From positions 186,001 to 250,000 of the forward strand of contig NZ_JAASQT010000003.1 in assembly GCF_011761985.1 (NCBI RefSeq): a DNA stretch of 64,000 nt, written 5' to 3'. The position numbers and the translations under genes are program-made. The notes beneath the pieces were generated by a model, which ran no database searches, was not told the origin of the DNA, and worked only from the letters and a program-made list of their open reading frames with translations. Of this stretch, positions 8,875 to 17,340 are shown piece by piece (within the stretch, counting starts at the first letter, position 1; each line of letters starts with the position of its first letter). The stretch comes from Brevundimonas terrae (lineage in GTDB: Bacteria > Pseudomonadota > Alphaproteobacteria > Caulobacterales > Caulobacteraceae).

Positions 8875-9998
8875 TGACTGTCCAGATTGATCCTTTCCGC
8901 GCTATCCAGATTTCCCGTATTGCCCACGAGCTGAAAGCCGAGGGCCGTTCGGTGATCCATATGGAGTTCGGCCAGCCGTCTACGGGCGCACCGAGCGCCG
9001 CCATTGCCGAGGCCCATGCGCGTCTGGATTCCGAATCCGGCGGCTATTGGGAAGATCCGCAACTTCGCGTGCGCATCGCCAAACTTTATGCCGACCGTTA
9101 CGGCGTGACGGTTGATCCCGAATGTGTGGTGCTGACCGCCGGTGCCTCTCCGGCACTGGTTCTGGCCCTGTCGGTGCTGTTCAATCCGGGTGACCGCGTG
9201 GCAACCGCCCGCCCCGGCTATGTGGCCTATCGCAACACCCTGAAGGCGATGCACATGGAGTGCGTCGAAATCGGTTGCGGCCCCGAGGTCAGCTATCAGA
9301 TGACCGCCGCCGCGCTGGACACCATCGAACCGGCCCCGCAAGGCGTCATTCTGGCCTCCCCTGCCAACCCGACCGGCTCGCTGATCCCCGAGGCCGAACT
9401 GAAGGCGATTGCCGAGGTTTGCGCCCGCAAGAACATCCACATCATCTCGGACGAAATCTATCACGGCCTGATCTTTAATGGTCGTGCGCCCTGCATGCTG
9501 GACTTTGCGCCCAATGCCACCGTGGTCAACTCGTTCTCCAAATACTGGAGCATGCCGGGCTGGCGCCTGGGGTGGGTGATCCTGCCCGAGCCGCTGGTGC
9601 AGCAGGCCCGCGCCCGCATGGGCAATATGTTCCTGACGCCCGCCACCCTCAGCCAGCGCGCCGCCCTCGTGGCCATGGACTGCGTGGACGAGCTGGAAGC
9701 CTATGTGGATGTCTATCGCCAGAACCGCCAACTGATGCTGGACGCCCTGCCCGCACTGGGTCTGGCCACCATCGCCCCGCCGGACGGTGCCTTCTATATC
9801 TATGCCGATATCAGCCACCTGACCGACAACAGCATCGACTTCTGCGAGCGTCTGTTGCGCGCGACAGGTGTTGCCACGGCACCGGGTGTCGATTTCGATC
9901 CCGTCAACGGCCACCGCTTCATTCGCTTCAGCTTTGCCGTCTCGACCGATCAGGTCAAAGACGCCATCGAACGCATCAAACCTTTTTTCAACTCTTAG
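8874..9998 (+). CDS. PLP-dependent class I/II aminotransferase
   Basis: This is a fold-type I aminotransferase of 374 residues. Visible landmarks are the Gly-rich cofactor region TAGASPALVLALS, the substrate/PLP segment SPANPTGSLIP, DEIYHGLIF (the Asp and Tyr that contact PLP), the Schiff-base lysine at about residue 223 in NSFSKYWSMPGWRLGW, and the C-terminal Arg in FIRFSFAVS that binds the substrate carboxylate. These place it near aspartate/tyrosine aminotransferases, but the amino-acid substrate cannot be told. The start overlaps the rsmA stop (TAATG), so it is translated as part of that operon. A link to PLP synthesis (pdxA upstream) is only positional. Confidence 0.85.
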   Translation: MTVQIDPFRAIQISRIAHELKAEGRSVIHMEFGQPSTGAPSAAIAEAHARLDSESGGYWEDPQLRVRIAKLYADRYGVTVDPECVVLTAGASPALVLALSVLFNPGDRVATARPGYVAYRNTLKAMHMECVEIGCGPEVSYQMTAAALDTIEPAPQGVILASPANPTGSLIPEAELKAIAEVCARKNIHIISDEIYHGLIFNGRAPCMLDFAPNATVVNSFSKYWSMPGWRLGWVILPEPLVQQARARMGNMFLTPATLSQRAALVAMDCVDELEAYVDVYRQNRQLMLDALPALGLATIAPPDGAFYIYADISHLTDNSIDFCERLLRATGVATAPGVDFDPVNGHRFIRFSFAVSTDQVKDAIERIKPFFNS

Positions 9999-10031
9999 AT
10001 ACCGATAGTATGGCAAACAGCTAAGGTCTGA

Positions 10032-10064
10032 TCCGGCATCCGGATCAAAGCCGGATACCGGAGG
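10032..10064 (+). promoter_or_regulatory. Leader hairpin overlapping the ribosome-binding site of the MHYT kinase
   Basis: Bases 10032-10043 (TCCGGCATCCGG) pair with 10051-10062 (CCGGATACCGGA) through a 7-base loop, with one C-A mismatch in a 12-bp stem. The 3' arm includes the first three bases of the Shine-Dalgarno GGAGG (10060-10064), which sits five bases before the TTG start at 10070. The folded form would partly hide the ribosome-binding site. The pairing is read directly from the sequence; a regulatory role is inference. Confidence 0.5.
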
Positions 10065-10069
10065 TCCGA

Positions 10070-11770
10070 TTGGGTCACAGTCACGACATGGTCTTTATCG
10101 CCCTGTCTTTTGGCGTGGCCATATTGGCCTCGTGGACTGCGCTGGGCCTGCTGGGGCGTGTACGCGACAATCTGGAACTGCGCCGTCTCACATGGCTGAT
10201 GGCAACCGCCACAGCCATGGGGGGCGGTATCTGGTCGATGCATTTCATCGCCATGCTGGGTTTCATCCCCGAGCAATCGATCAGCTATGACATCCCCCTG
10301 ACCATCCTGTCCTTCCTGCTGGCTGTGGGCGGGACGGCTGTGGCCTTCTGGATGGCCGCCAGACCGCAAAGGCCGGTATGGCAGCTTGTGGTGTCGGGGA
10401 TCGCCATGGGGCTGGCCATTGCCTCCATGCACTATGTCGGTATGGCCGCCATCCGCACAAATGCTGTGCTGGAATATCGCCCTGTATTTGTGATCGCCGC
10501 CCTTTTCGTCGCCATGCTGGCCTCGTTCAGCGCGATGTTGCTGGCCAATAAAGACCTGTCGAACCGCCAAAAAGCCGTGGCCGCCCTGTCCCTCGCCGTA
10601 GCGGTATCGGCCATGCACTATACCGCTATGGCCGGTGTCACCGTTATCGCGACGGGCATAACACCGCATACGGGTGGCAGTGCCTCGTCACTGGCGCTTG
10701 CTGTCACGACGGCATTGCTCACCACCATCCTGCTGATTGCCTCGGGGATCAGCGCCTATCTGGACCGCCACATGAAGGTGCTGTCGGTGCTGGATGCCGG
10801 CGATATCGGCTATTGGGAGGTGCGCCTGCCCAGCCGTCAGGTCTGGCTGTCACCGCATGCCCGCAAGCTTCTGACGCAACTGGACAAGGACGACGGCAGC
10901 ACGGGCACAACCGACCATTCGTCGGCTCTCGTGGATGCGGCGATTGCCATGGCCAAGAATGCCATCCGCAATCCGCAGAAAAAACTCAGCAAGGAAATCG
11001 AGTTACAGGTCGGGGACCGCTGGGTCGCCGTGCGCGGGCGTATGCTACAAATTCGTCGCCAGCATCATATCAAGCTGGCCGGTATCATGATCGACATCAC
11101 CCAGGCGCATACGGTCCGCACGGCGCTGGAGGTCAGCGATGCCCGCCAGAAACTGTTGCTCAACGAGCTGAACCACCGCCTGAAAAACAATTTTGCCAGC
11201 ATCCAGTCCATCGCGGCCCTGACCGCCCGTGGCAGCCCCGATCTGGAAACCTTTATCGGCACCTTCCAGTCGCGGTTGATGGCCCTATCCAACACCCAGA
11301 CCCTGCTGACCAATACCGGTTGGGAAAGTGCCGACATCGCCGCCATCTTCGAGCAGGAACTGCACCCCTATACCCAACAGGCAGTCATCGAAGGGCCTTC
11401 CGTGCTGCTGGAACCAAAGCGCGCCCTGTCCATGGGTTTGATCGCGCACGAACTGACCACCAATGCCGCCAAGCACGGCGCACTCAGCCGCGACAAGGGC
11501 ACTATCCATGTGCGCTGGACCCTGCCCGACCGCCATGGCCGTGTCAGTCTGGAATGGCGCGAGACGGGCGGGCCGGAGATTACCCAGTCGCCCTCGCGCA
11601 AGGGCTTTGGCTCTCGCCTGATCCGCAACAGTATAGAAGGCCCGCTGCGCGGCACCGCCCAGAGCGAATACCGGCCAACGGGCCTGAAAGTGACGCTGAA
11701 TTTCACTACGCTTGACGAGCCGGGCGTTCACAAGAACATCCCGCGCATCAAGATCATCAATCCCGTTTAG
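10070..11770 (+). CDS. MHYT-domain sensor histidine kinase, HWE family
   Basis: This is a membrane sensor kinase of 566 residues. The N-terminal half (about residues 5-235) is a seven-helix MHYT domain with three copies of its signature: MHFIAML near residue 58, MHYVGMA near 120 and MHYTAMA near 182. MHYT domains are thought to bind metal and sense small gases such as O2, CO or NO. A PAS-like linker follows (about 240-355). The kinase core has the HWE/HisKA_2 H-box ELNHRLKNNFASIQ near residue 369, the N-box LIAHELTTNAAKHGALS and the G-box KGFGSRLIRNS. The start is TTG 10070 behind GGAGG. No response regulator is adjacent. Its stop codon lies in the loop of a small hairpin (11760-11777) shared with the converging gmk stop. 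Confidence 0.87.
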   Translation: MGHSHDMVFIALSFGVAILASWTALGLLGRVRDNLELRRLTWLMATATAMGGGIWSMHFIAMLGFIPEQSISYDIPLTILSFLLAVGGTAVAFWMAARPQRPVWQLVVSGIAMGLAIASMHYVGMAAIRTNAVLEYRPVFVIAALFVAMLASFSAMLLANKDLSNRQKAVAALSLAVAVSAMHYTAMAGVTVIATGITPHTGGSASSLALAVTTALLTTILLIASGISAYLDRHMKVLSVLDAGDIGYWEVRLPSRQVWLSPHARKLLTQLDKDDGSTGTTDHSSALVDAAIAMAKNAIRNPQKKLSKEIELQVGDRWVAVRGRMLQIRRQHHIKLAGIMIDITQAHTVRTALEVSDARQKLLLNELNHRLKNNFASIQSIAALTARGSPDLETFIGTFQSRLMALSNTQTLLTNTGWESADIAAIFEQELHPYTQQAVIEGPSVLLEPKRALSMGLIAHELTTNAAKHGALSRDKGTIHVRWTLPDRHGRVSLEWRETGGPEITQSPSRKGFGSRLIRNSIEGPLRGTAQSEYRPTGLKVTLNFTTLDEPGVHKNIPRIKIINPV

Positions 11771-11776
11771 GCGGGA

Positions 11777-12418
11777 TCAGACCACTTCGTTCAGAAGCGC
11801 GTTCTTATAGTCCTGCACCCACAGATTCCGGCGACGAGCGCTGCGTTCTGCGTGATAGATGTGGGCCAGTTCGGCATAGGAACGGTCAAAGTCCTCGTTC
11901 ACCAGCACATAGTCGAACTCGTCGCAGTGTTCGATTTCGCCCTTGGCATTGGCCACGCGGCGCTCGATCACATCCTCGGCGTCCTGCGAACGGGTAATCA
12001 GGCGACGGCGCAGCTCGGCAAGGCTGGGCGGCATGATGAAGACGCGCACGGCATCGCCAGTGCATTTCTCGGCCACGTCGCGGGCGCCCTGCCAGTCAAT
12101 ATCGAACAGGACATCGCGGCCCTCGGCCAGTGCACGCTCGACCGGCGCACGCGGGGTGCCATACAGATTGCCATGCACATCGGCCCATTCGAGGAAGGCA
12201 TCGGCGTCGATCAGACGCTGGAACTCCTCGCGCGAGACGAAATTATAGTCGCGGCCATCAACCTCGCCCGGACGGATACCGCGCGTGGTCATCGACACGG
12301 ACAGTTCAAGACCCTTGTGATCCGACATCAGGCGGCGGCAAAGGCTGGTCTTACCGGCACCCGACGGGCTGGCAACGATCAGAAGGACGCCTCGGCGGGG
12401 GCTTCGCGTGTTCGACAT
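11777..12418 (-). CDS. gmk: Guanylate kinase
   Basis: Guanylate kinase phosphorylates GMP to GDP with ATP in the cytosol. The 213-residue product starts at ATG 12416-12418 (MSNTRSPRRG). A TTG ten codons upstream is possible but less likely. The P-loop is ASPSGAGKTSL near residue 16. The GMP-binding region follows with TTRGIRPGEVDGRDYNFVS, then DIDWQGARDV and the lid region with ITRSQDAEDVIERR. It reads in the same direction as yicC about 106 bp upstream; yicC-gmk adjacency is common in alphaproteobacteria. It converges with the MHYT kinase gene, only 6 bp apart. Confidence 0.96.
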   Translation of the reverse strand: MSNTRSPRRGVLLIVASPSGAGKTSLCRRLMSDHKGLELSVSMTTRGIRPGEVDGRDYNFVSREEFQRLIDADAFLEWADVHGNLYGTPRAPVERALAEGRDVLFDIDWQGARDVAEKCTGDAVRVFIMPPSLAELRRRLITRSQDAEDVIERRVANAKGEIEHCDEFDYVLVNEDFDRSYAELAHIYHAERSARRRNLWVQDYKNALLNEVV

Positions 12419-12524
12419 CAACAGGCTTTCAACGACTCGTGGAAGCAAGGGTGCATAAAACTGCTCGCCCTCGCCTGCAAGGCTTGCAGCCCCGAAAGGC
12501 TAGAGGCTTTAGTCCTAAATGGAC

Positions 12525-13409
12525 CTATTCGACGTTTTGGACCTGTTCGCGTAGCTGTTCGATCACAGCTTTCAGTTCCAGACCGATCGCCGTCAGCGCC
12601 GTGGTCGCCGACTTGGAGCACAGGGTGTTGGCCTCGCGCATGAACTCCTGCATCAGGAAATCCAGCTTGCGACCGGCAGGCGGCGACAGCAGCAACGCCT
12701 TGGCCGAGGCGATATGTGCCCCCAAACGGTCCAGCTCTTCGCGCACATCGGCCTTGGTGGCCAAGGCGGCGGCCTCAAGGAAGATACGCTCTTCCAGACC
12801 GGAAACCTCGCCCGCCAGATCGCTGATGCGGCGGGTAAAGCGCTCGCGGATCGCCTGAACCTGCGTTTCGGCCTCGGCCTCGGCGCGGATCACCAATGCT
12901 TCGATCTGGCCGATAAAGCCGTTCATGACCGGCAGCAGTTGCGCCCCTTCCTGCTGGCGCGAAGCCTTCAGGGCATCCAGTGCCTGTTCGATACTGGCCA
13001 CGATGGCCGCCTCGACCGCTGCATGGGCCTCGGCATCCTCGGCCTCTTCGCTGGCCTCGATCACACCGCGCAGACCCAACAGGCCGTCGGCACTGGCGGG
13101 TGCCATGCCCTGTGCCATCAGCTCATTGGCCAGTGCCTGATAGCGCGACAGGATATCGGTATTGATCTTGATCGTGCCTTCACCGGCACCGTCACGACGG
13201 GCCTGAACGCCCAGCGACAACTGCCCGCGCTGGAAGCGGGTCTGAGCCGCCGTCTTGGCCGAACGCTCAAGCGCCTCGAAACCGTTCGGTCCGCGATAGC
13301 GCACCTCGAGACTACGGCCATTGACCGAGCGGACCTCTACGGACCAGCTCCAGCCATGGAGCGCCCCGTCGGCACGCCCGAAACCTGTCATCCCCGACAA
13401 AACCGACAT
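12525..13409 (-). CDS. yicC: YicC family endoribonuclease-like protein
   Basis: This is a YicC/YloC-family protein of 294 residues. E. coli YicC is reported as an endoribonuclease involved in small-RNA turnover and growth under stress. The N-terminus has the family hallmark SGMTGFGRADG, followed by VEVRSVNGRSLEVRYRGP. The C-terminal domain (DUF1732) is seen in RREELDRLGAHI-like spacing and in the conserved GRKLDFLMQEFMREANTLCSK. The start ATG (13407-13409) overlaps the mltG stop codon by one base, so yicC is coupled to mltG and fabF upstream. The precise role in this organism is unknown. Confidence 0.93.
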   Translation of the reverse strand: MSVLSGMTGFGRADGALHGWSWSVEVRSVNGRSLEVRYRGPNGFEALERSAKTAAQTRFQRGQLSLGVQARRDGAGEGTIKINTDILSRYQALANELMAQGMAPASADGLLGLRGVIEASEEAEDAEAHAAVEAAIVASIEQALDALKASRQQEGAQLLPVMNGFIGQIEALVIRAEAEAETQVQAIRERFTRRISDLAGEVSGLEERIFLEAAALATKADVREELDRLGAHIASAKALLLSPPAGRKLDFLMQEFMREANTLCSKSATTALTAIGLELKAVIEQLREQVQNVE

Positions 13410-14587
13410 CAGCGCGTCTCCTCGGGAACACGGATAACTTGAGCACCCGCCGGAATCTGTTCCGGCGTCAGAATACGCGGGCCAGCCTCGCCTGACGTCA
13501 GGGCATCCACCGGAAGGCCGTTTTCAATCGCGGCACGGCGACGTTCCACATCCCGCCAGCGCGACACATTCAGCAGATGTTCCTGATAGGTACGGGCAAA
13601 CACATGCCCGCCCGTGCCATCGGCCACAAAGAACAGATATTCCGAACGCGGCGGATTCAGTACAGCCTTCAGCGCCTCTTCACCCGGATTGGCAATCGGC
13701 GTGGGCGGCAGGCCGTTGATGACATAGGTGTTCCACGGCGTATCGGCGCGGATTTCCGACAGGCGGATACCGCGTCCCAGTGGTTTGCCCTTGGTGATGC
13801 CGTAGATGATGGTCGGATCGCTCTCTAAGCGCATCCCCATCCGCAGACGGTTGGTGAACACGGCGGCCACTTCCTGACGCTCGCCATCGGTGCCGGTTTC
13901 TTTCTCGACGATGGAGGCAAGGATCACCGCTTCCTGCGGCGTGCGGGCAATGGTGTTGCGGCTGCGGGTCGCCCACAGGGTTTCCAGCTTTTGCGCGGCC
14001 ATGCGCTGCATACGGTCAATGACGGCCTGACGGTTCTCGCCGCGTGTGACCTCATAGGTTTCCGGCCACAGGGTACCTTCGTCGGGCACCTCGGTGACCT
14101 CGCCCGTCAGCACCGGCTGACGCATCAGGATGTCCACCGCCTGCGCCGATGACCAGCCTTCGGGCAGGGTCACATAGTGGCGCACGCTCTTGCCCTCGGC
14201 CAGGATCGAAACGACCTTGGACAGCGAAGCGCCAGACGGCACTTCGTATTCACCCGCCCTGATCTTGCGATCCACACCGCGCAGGCTGATGGCCGCACGG
14301 AACAGATCGGTCGAGCGGATCACGCCTGCATTTTTCAGATTGGCCGCGATCACCGGCACCCCTGCCCCGCTGGGCAGGGTGACAACCGTGGCTTCGGCTC
14401 CGCCCTCGGCCTTGGGCCCCGGCCCCCAATAGACCGCCCACAGGGCAATCAGGGCGGCAATCAGGAACAGGCCAAGTGTACCACCGGCCGTAATCAGGCC
14501 GATACCAAGGCTCGAACGCGGCCCCTTCGGACCTTTGGCGCGAGAGGGCGTCTTTTTGGTCGCGGGGCGCGTCGGAGCCTTGGCCAA
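13409..14587 (-). CDS. mltG: Endolytic murein transglycosylase MltG (YceG-like)
   Basis: MltG cleaves nascent peptidoglycan glycan strands at the inner membrane and is thought to set strand length. The 392-residue protein has a basic, Lys/Pro-rich cytoplasmic N-terminus, one membrane helix (about residues 27-52), a LysM-like region, and the YceG catalytic domain with the active-site Glu in ASIVEKETG. The substrate-loop motifs ESDPTIIYGI and NTYVINGLPPTPI follow. It starts with TTG (14585-14587), one base after the fabF stop, so its translation probably depends on fabF. It in turn overlaps yicC. The fabF-mltG link is conserved in many alphaproteobacteria. Confidence 0.94.
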   Translation of the reverse strand: MAKAPTRPATKKTPSRAKGPKGPRSSLGIGLITAGGTLGLFLIAALIALWAVYWGPGPKAEGGAEATVVTLPSGAGVPVIAANLKNAGVIRSTDLFRAAISLRGVDRKIRAGEYEVPSGASLSKVVSILAEGKSVRHYVTLPEGWSSAQAVDILMRQPVLTGEVTEVPDEGTLWPETYEVTRGENRQAVIDRMQRMAAQKLETLWATRSRNTIARTPQEAVILASIVEKETGTDGERQEVAAVFTNRLRMGMRLESDPTIIYGITKGKPLGRGIRLSEIRADTPWNTYVINGLPPTPIANPGEEALKAVLNPPRSEYLFFVADGTGGHVFARTYQEHLLNVSRWRDVERRRAAIENGLPVDALTSGEAGPRILTPEQIPAGAQVIRVPEETR

Positions 14588-14588
14588 G

Positions 14589-15869
14589 TCAGTCGACCTT
14601 TTTGAAGATCACAGCAGCATTGGTGCCGCCAAAGCCGAACGAGTTGGACATGGCAACATCCACCTTCTTGGCCTTGCCCTTGTGCGGGACCAGATCAATC
14701 GGGGTCTCGTGTTCGGGATCATCAAGGTTGATGGTCGGAGGGACCATCTGGTCCTTGATCGCCAGCACCGAGAACACGCATTCAATCGCGCCAGCAGCGC
14801 CCAGAAGGTGGCCGGTCATCGACTTGGTGGACGATACGGTCAGGTCCTTGGCGTGGTCGCCAACGAGACGTTCAATCGCCTTCAGTTCGATCCAGTCCGC
14901 CATGGTCGAGGTGCCGTGGGCGTTGACGTAATCAAGGTCCGAAGGCTCCATGCCTGCCCGCTTCAGCGCCATCTTCATGGCGCGCAGACCGCCGTCGCCA
15001 TCTTCGGACGGCGCCGTGATGTGATAGGCGTCGCCGCTCATGCCATAGCCGACAACCTCGGCATAGATTTTCGCGCCGCGCGCCTTAGCGTGTTCGTATT
15101 CTTCCAGAACCATGACGCCCGCGCCCTCGCCCATGATGAAGCCGGCATGGCCACGATCATAGGGACGCGATGCCTTTTCAGGCGTGTCGTTATAGGCGGT
15201 GCAGAGCGCCTTGCAGGCCAGGAAGCCCGCAATGCCGATCGGCACGACCGAGCTTTCCGCACCACCGGCCACCATCACATCGGCATCGCCCAGCGCAATC
15301 ATGCGGGCGGCATCGCCAATGGCGTGCGCGCCGGTGGCACAGGCCGTCACCACCGAGTGGTTCGGGCCCTTAAGGCCGTGGCGGATCGAGATCTGGCCGG
15401 ATGCCAGATTGATCAGGGCCGACGGGATGAAGAACGGGCTGACGCGACGCGGGCCCTGTTCCTTCAGAACAATGGCCGTGTCGGCAATGGGACCAAGGCC
15501 GCCAATACCCGAGCCGACCATGACGCCGGTGGCTTCCTGGTCTTCGTCGGTTTCCGGCTTCCAATTGGCATCGGCCAGAGCTTCGTCGGCCGCCGCCATA
15601 GCGAACACGATGAAATCGTCCACGCGCTTGCGTTCCTTGGGCGACAGAACCTTGTCGAAATCAAACATACCCGGCTGGTCGGGCGAACCGCCACCACGAC
15701 CGTCAACAGCCGGAACCTCGCCTGCAATGGTGCAGCCATAGCCTTCGGTGTCGAAATTGGTGATCGGACGGATACCGGACTGACCATCCAGAAGTTTCTT
15801 CCAGACATGGTCCACACCCGTGCCCAGCGGGGTAACAAGGCCGAGGCCCGTAATGACAACGCGGCGCAT
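14589..15869 (-). CDS. fabF: 3-oxoacyl-[acyl-carrier-protein] synthase II
   Basis: FabF (KAS II) condenses malonyl-ACP with growing acyl-ACP in type II fatty-acid synthesis. The 426-residue product starts MRRVVITGLGLVTPLG. The catalytic Cys lies in VVTACATGAHAIGDA, and the two catalytic His are in NAHGTSTMADWIE and SMTGHLLGAAGAIE. The C-terminal FGFGGTNAAVIF is typical. It is the head of the run fabF-mltG-yicC and lies downstream of acpP, from which it is separated by a strong hairpin. Length and motifs match the family fully. Confidence 0.97.
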   Translation of the reverse strand: MRRVVITGLGLVTPLGTGVDHVWKKLLDGQSGIRPITNFDTEGYGCTIAGEVPAVDGRGGGSPDQPGMFDFDKVLSPKERKRVDDFIVFAMAAADEALADANWKPETDEDQEATGVMVGSGIGGLGPIADTAIVLKEQGPRRVSPFFIPSALINLASGQISIRHGLKGPNHSVVTACATGAHAIGDAARMIALGDADVMVAGGAESSVVPIGIAGFLACKALCTAYNDTPEKASRPYDRGHAGFIMGEGAGVMVLEEYEHAKARGAKIYAEVVGYGMSGDAYHITAPSEDGDGGLRAMKMALKRAGMEPSDLDYVNAHGTSTMADWIELKAIERLVGDHAKDLTVSSTKSMTGHLLGAAGAIECVFSVLAIKDQMVPPTINLDDPEHETPIDLVPHKGKAKKVDVAMSNSFGFGGTNAAVIFKKVD

Positions 15870-16000
15870 GGTTCGCGCTCCTTAGTTCTGACTGTGCAAC
15901 GGCTTGGCAAAGCCAGTCGGTCGCCACACAGCGCCCGACCTCATCTGTGCCCGACTGTACCTCGAGGGAATCACTCGATCCAGAATCAGGCCCAAAAACA

Positions 16001-16050
16001 CTAATGGCCGCCGGACGGTCCCGCTAGGGGTCCGTCACGGCGGCCATTAG
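16001..16050 (-). terminator. Large hairpin between acpP and fabF
   Basis: A perfect 13-bp stem is formed by CTAATGGCCGCCG (16001-16013) and CGGCGGCCATTAG (16038-16050). The 24-base interior is itself largely self-complementary (GACGG with CCGTC). On the minus strand it is followed by TGTTTTTGGG, so it can act as an intrinsic terminator or attenuator after acpP. This would let acpP be expressed far above fabF. Confidence 0.65.
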
Positions 16051-16079
16051 CTTGAAGTGCGACGTATCGCAGGGGCCTA

Positions 16080-16319
16080 TTAGGCGCCCAGCTTCTCGTC
16101 GATGAACTTCACGGCGTCGCCGACGGTTTGGATGTGCTCAGCAGCATCGTCCGGGATTTCGACGTCGAATTCTTCTTCGAAGGCCATTACCAGCTCGACG
16201 GTGTCGAGCGAGTCAGCGCCCAGATCGTCGATGAAGGAAGCTTTTTCGGTGACCTTGTCCGGATCGGCGTCCAGTTGTTCGATGACGATCTTGCGGACGC
16301 GTTCGAGGGTGTCGGACAT
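16080..16319 (-). CDS. acpP: Acyl carrier protein
   Basis: This is a 79-residue acidic acyl carrier protein, the cytosolic scaffold for fatty-acid intermediates. The Ser that receives 4'-phosphopantetheine is in the conserved [18 protein letters not shown], near residue 37. Length and the four-helix pattern are typical. It lies between fabG upstream and fabF downstream on the same strand, giving the usual fabD...fabG-acpP-fabF cluster. A 194-bp gap to fabG and a strong downstream hairpin suggest it has its own promoter and terminator, as expected for an abundant protein. Confidence 0.98.
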   Translation of the reverse strand: MSDTLERVRKIVIEQLDADPDKVTEKASFIDDLGADSLDTVELVMAFEEEFDVEIPDDAAEHIQTVGDAVKFIDEKLGA

Positions 16320-16512
16320 GAGTGTCTCTCTGCCTGTTGTGTTGTCGCCGTGATGGCGGGGTTAGTCTTACGCCGTGTCACGGCAGTCTTGGTGACGCAA
16401 GCCCGAAAGGCCTCACATCACCGCGAGCATTCCCGCCCTTTAGCACAGCCACCGGACAAGGAAATAGTTTGTTGCGTGCCGTGATAACGAAAGTGATCAC
16501 AGCCGCAAAGAT

Positions 16513-17253
16513 TTAGATCATCGCCATGCCGCCGTTGACGTGCAGGGTCTGGCCCGTGACGTAAGCAGCTTCATTCGATGAAAGATAGACGGCAGCGGCG
16601 GCGATTTCATCGCCCGAACCCAGACGGCCCGCCGGAATACGGCCCAGAATCGCGTCGCGTTGCTGCTCGTTCAAAACGTCGGTCATCGGCGAGGCAATAA
16701 AGCCCGGCGCGATGCAGTTCACTGTAATTCCACGCGAACCAACCTCTTGGGCCAGCGACTTCGAGAAGCCGATCATGCCCGCCTTGGAGGCCGAATAGTT
16801 GGTCTGGCCCGGATTGCCGGTCACGCCCACCACCGAGGTCACGCCGATGATGCGGCCTGAACGGCGCTTCATCATGCCCTTCACGGCAGCGCGGGTCAGA
16901 CGGAAATAGGATTCGAGGTTGATCTGGATGACCGACTGGAAGTCCTCGTCCTTCATACGCATCAGAAGGCCGTCCTTGGTGATACCGGCATTGGCCACCA
17001 GAATATCCAGCGGATTGCCAGCCACGGCTTCGGCCGCTGCCACCAGACCATCAACCGAATCGGGGTCCGACAGGTTGGCCACCGCATAGGAGGCGCGATC
17101 CCCAAGTTCGGCTTGCAGCTCGGCCAGAACAGCCTCGCGCGTACCGGACAGAACCACATGCGCACCCTGTGCGTGCAGGGCACGCGCCACCGCGCCGCCG
17201 ATGCCGCCGGTCGCGCCGGTCACCAGTGCCGTCTTGCCTGAAAGGTTGAACAT
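16513..17253 (-). CDS. fabG: 3-oxoacyl-[acyl-carrier-protein] reductase
   Basis: FabG reduces 3-oxoacyl-ACP to 3-hydroxyacyl-ACP with NADPH in fatty-acid elongation. The protein has 246 residues from ATG 17251-17253 (MFNLSGKTALVTGATGGIG). A TTG six codons upstream is an alternative. The Rossmann motif TGATGGIGGA, the NAG motif (VANAGITKDGL) and the catalytic Ser-Tyr-Lys set in TSVVGVTGNPGQTNYSASK are all present. The C-terminus has the IAPGFIASPMT segment typical of FabG. It is divergent from the serine hydrolase at 17341 across an 87-bp gap that must hold promoters for both. Confidence 0.96.
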   Translation of the reverse strand: MFNLSGKTALVTGATGGIGGAVARALHAQGAHVVLSGTREAVLAELQAELGDRASYAVANLSDPDSVDGLVAAAEAVAGNPLDILVANAGITKDGLLMRMKDEDFQSVIQINLESYFRLTRAAVKGMMKRRSGRIIGVTSVVGVTGNPGQTNYSASKAGMIGFSKSLAQEVGSRGITVNCIAPGFIASPMTDVLNEQQRDAILGRIPAGRLGSGDEIAAAAVYLSSNEAAYVTGQTLHVNGGMAMI

Positions 17254-17340
17254 TGAGGTCAGCTCCGCCAAATCTTTCGTCCGCTCCTATCCGATGCGAA
17301 GCTGCTTCGCCAGAGGAAGGTAACGCAACGGAAAGATTCA

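Noticed and set aside
14535..16004. 489-codon open frame antisense to fabF
   Set aside because: It covers fabF and its upstream region without coding signals; fabF has the full catalytic set.
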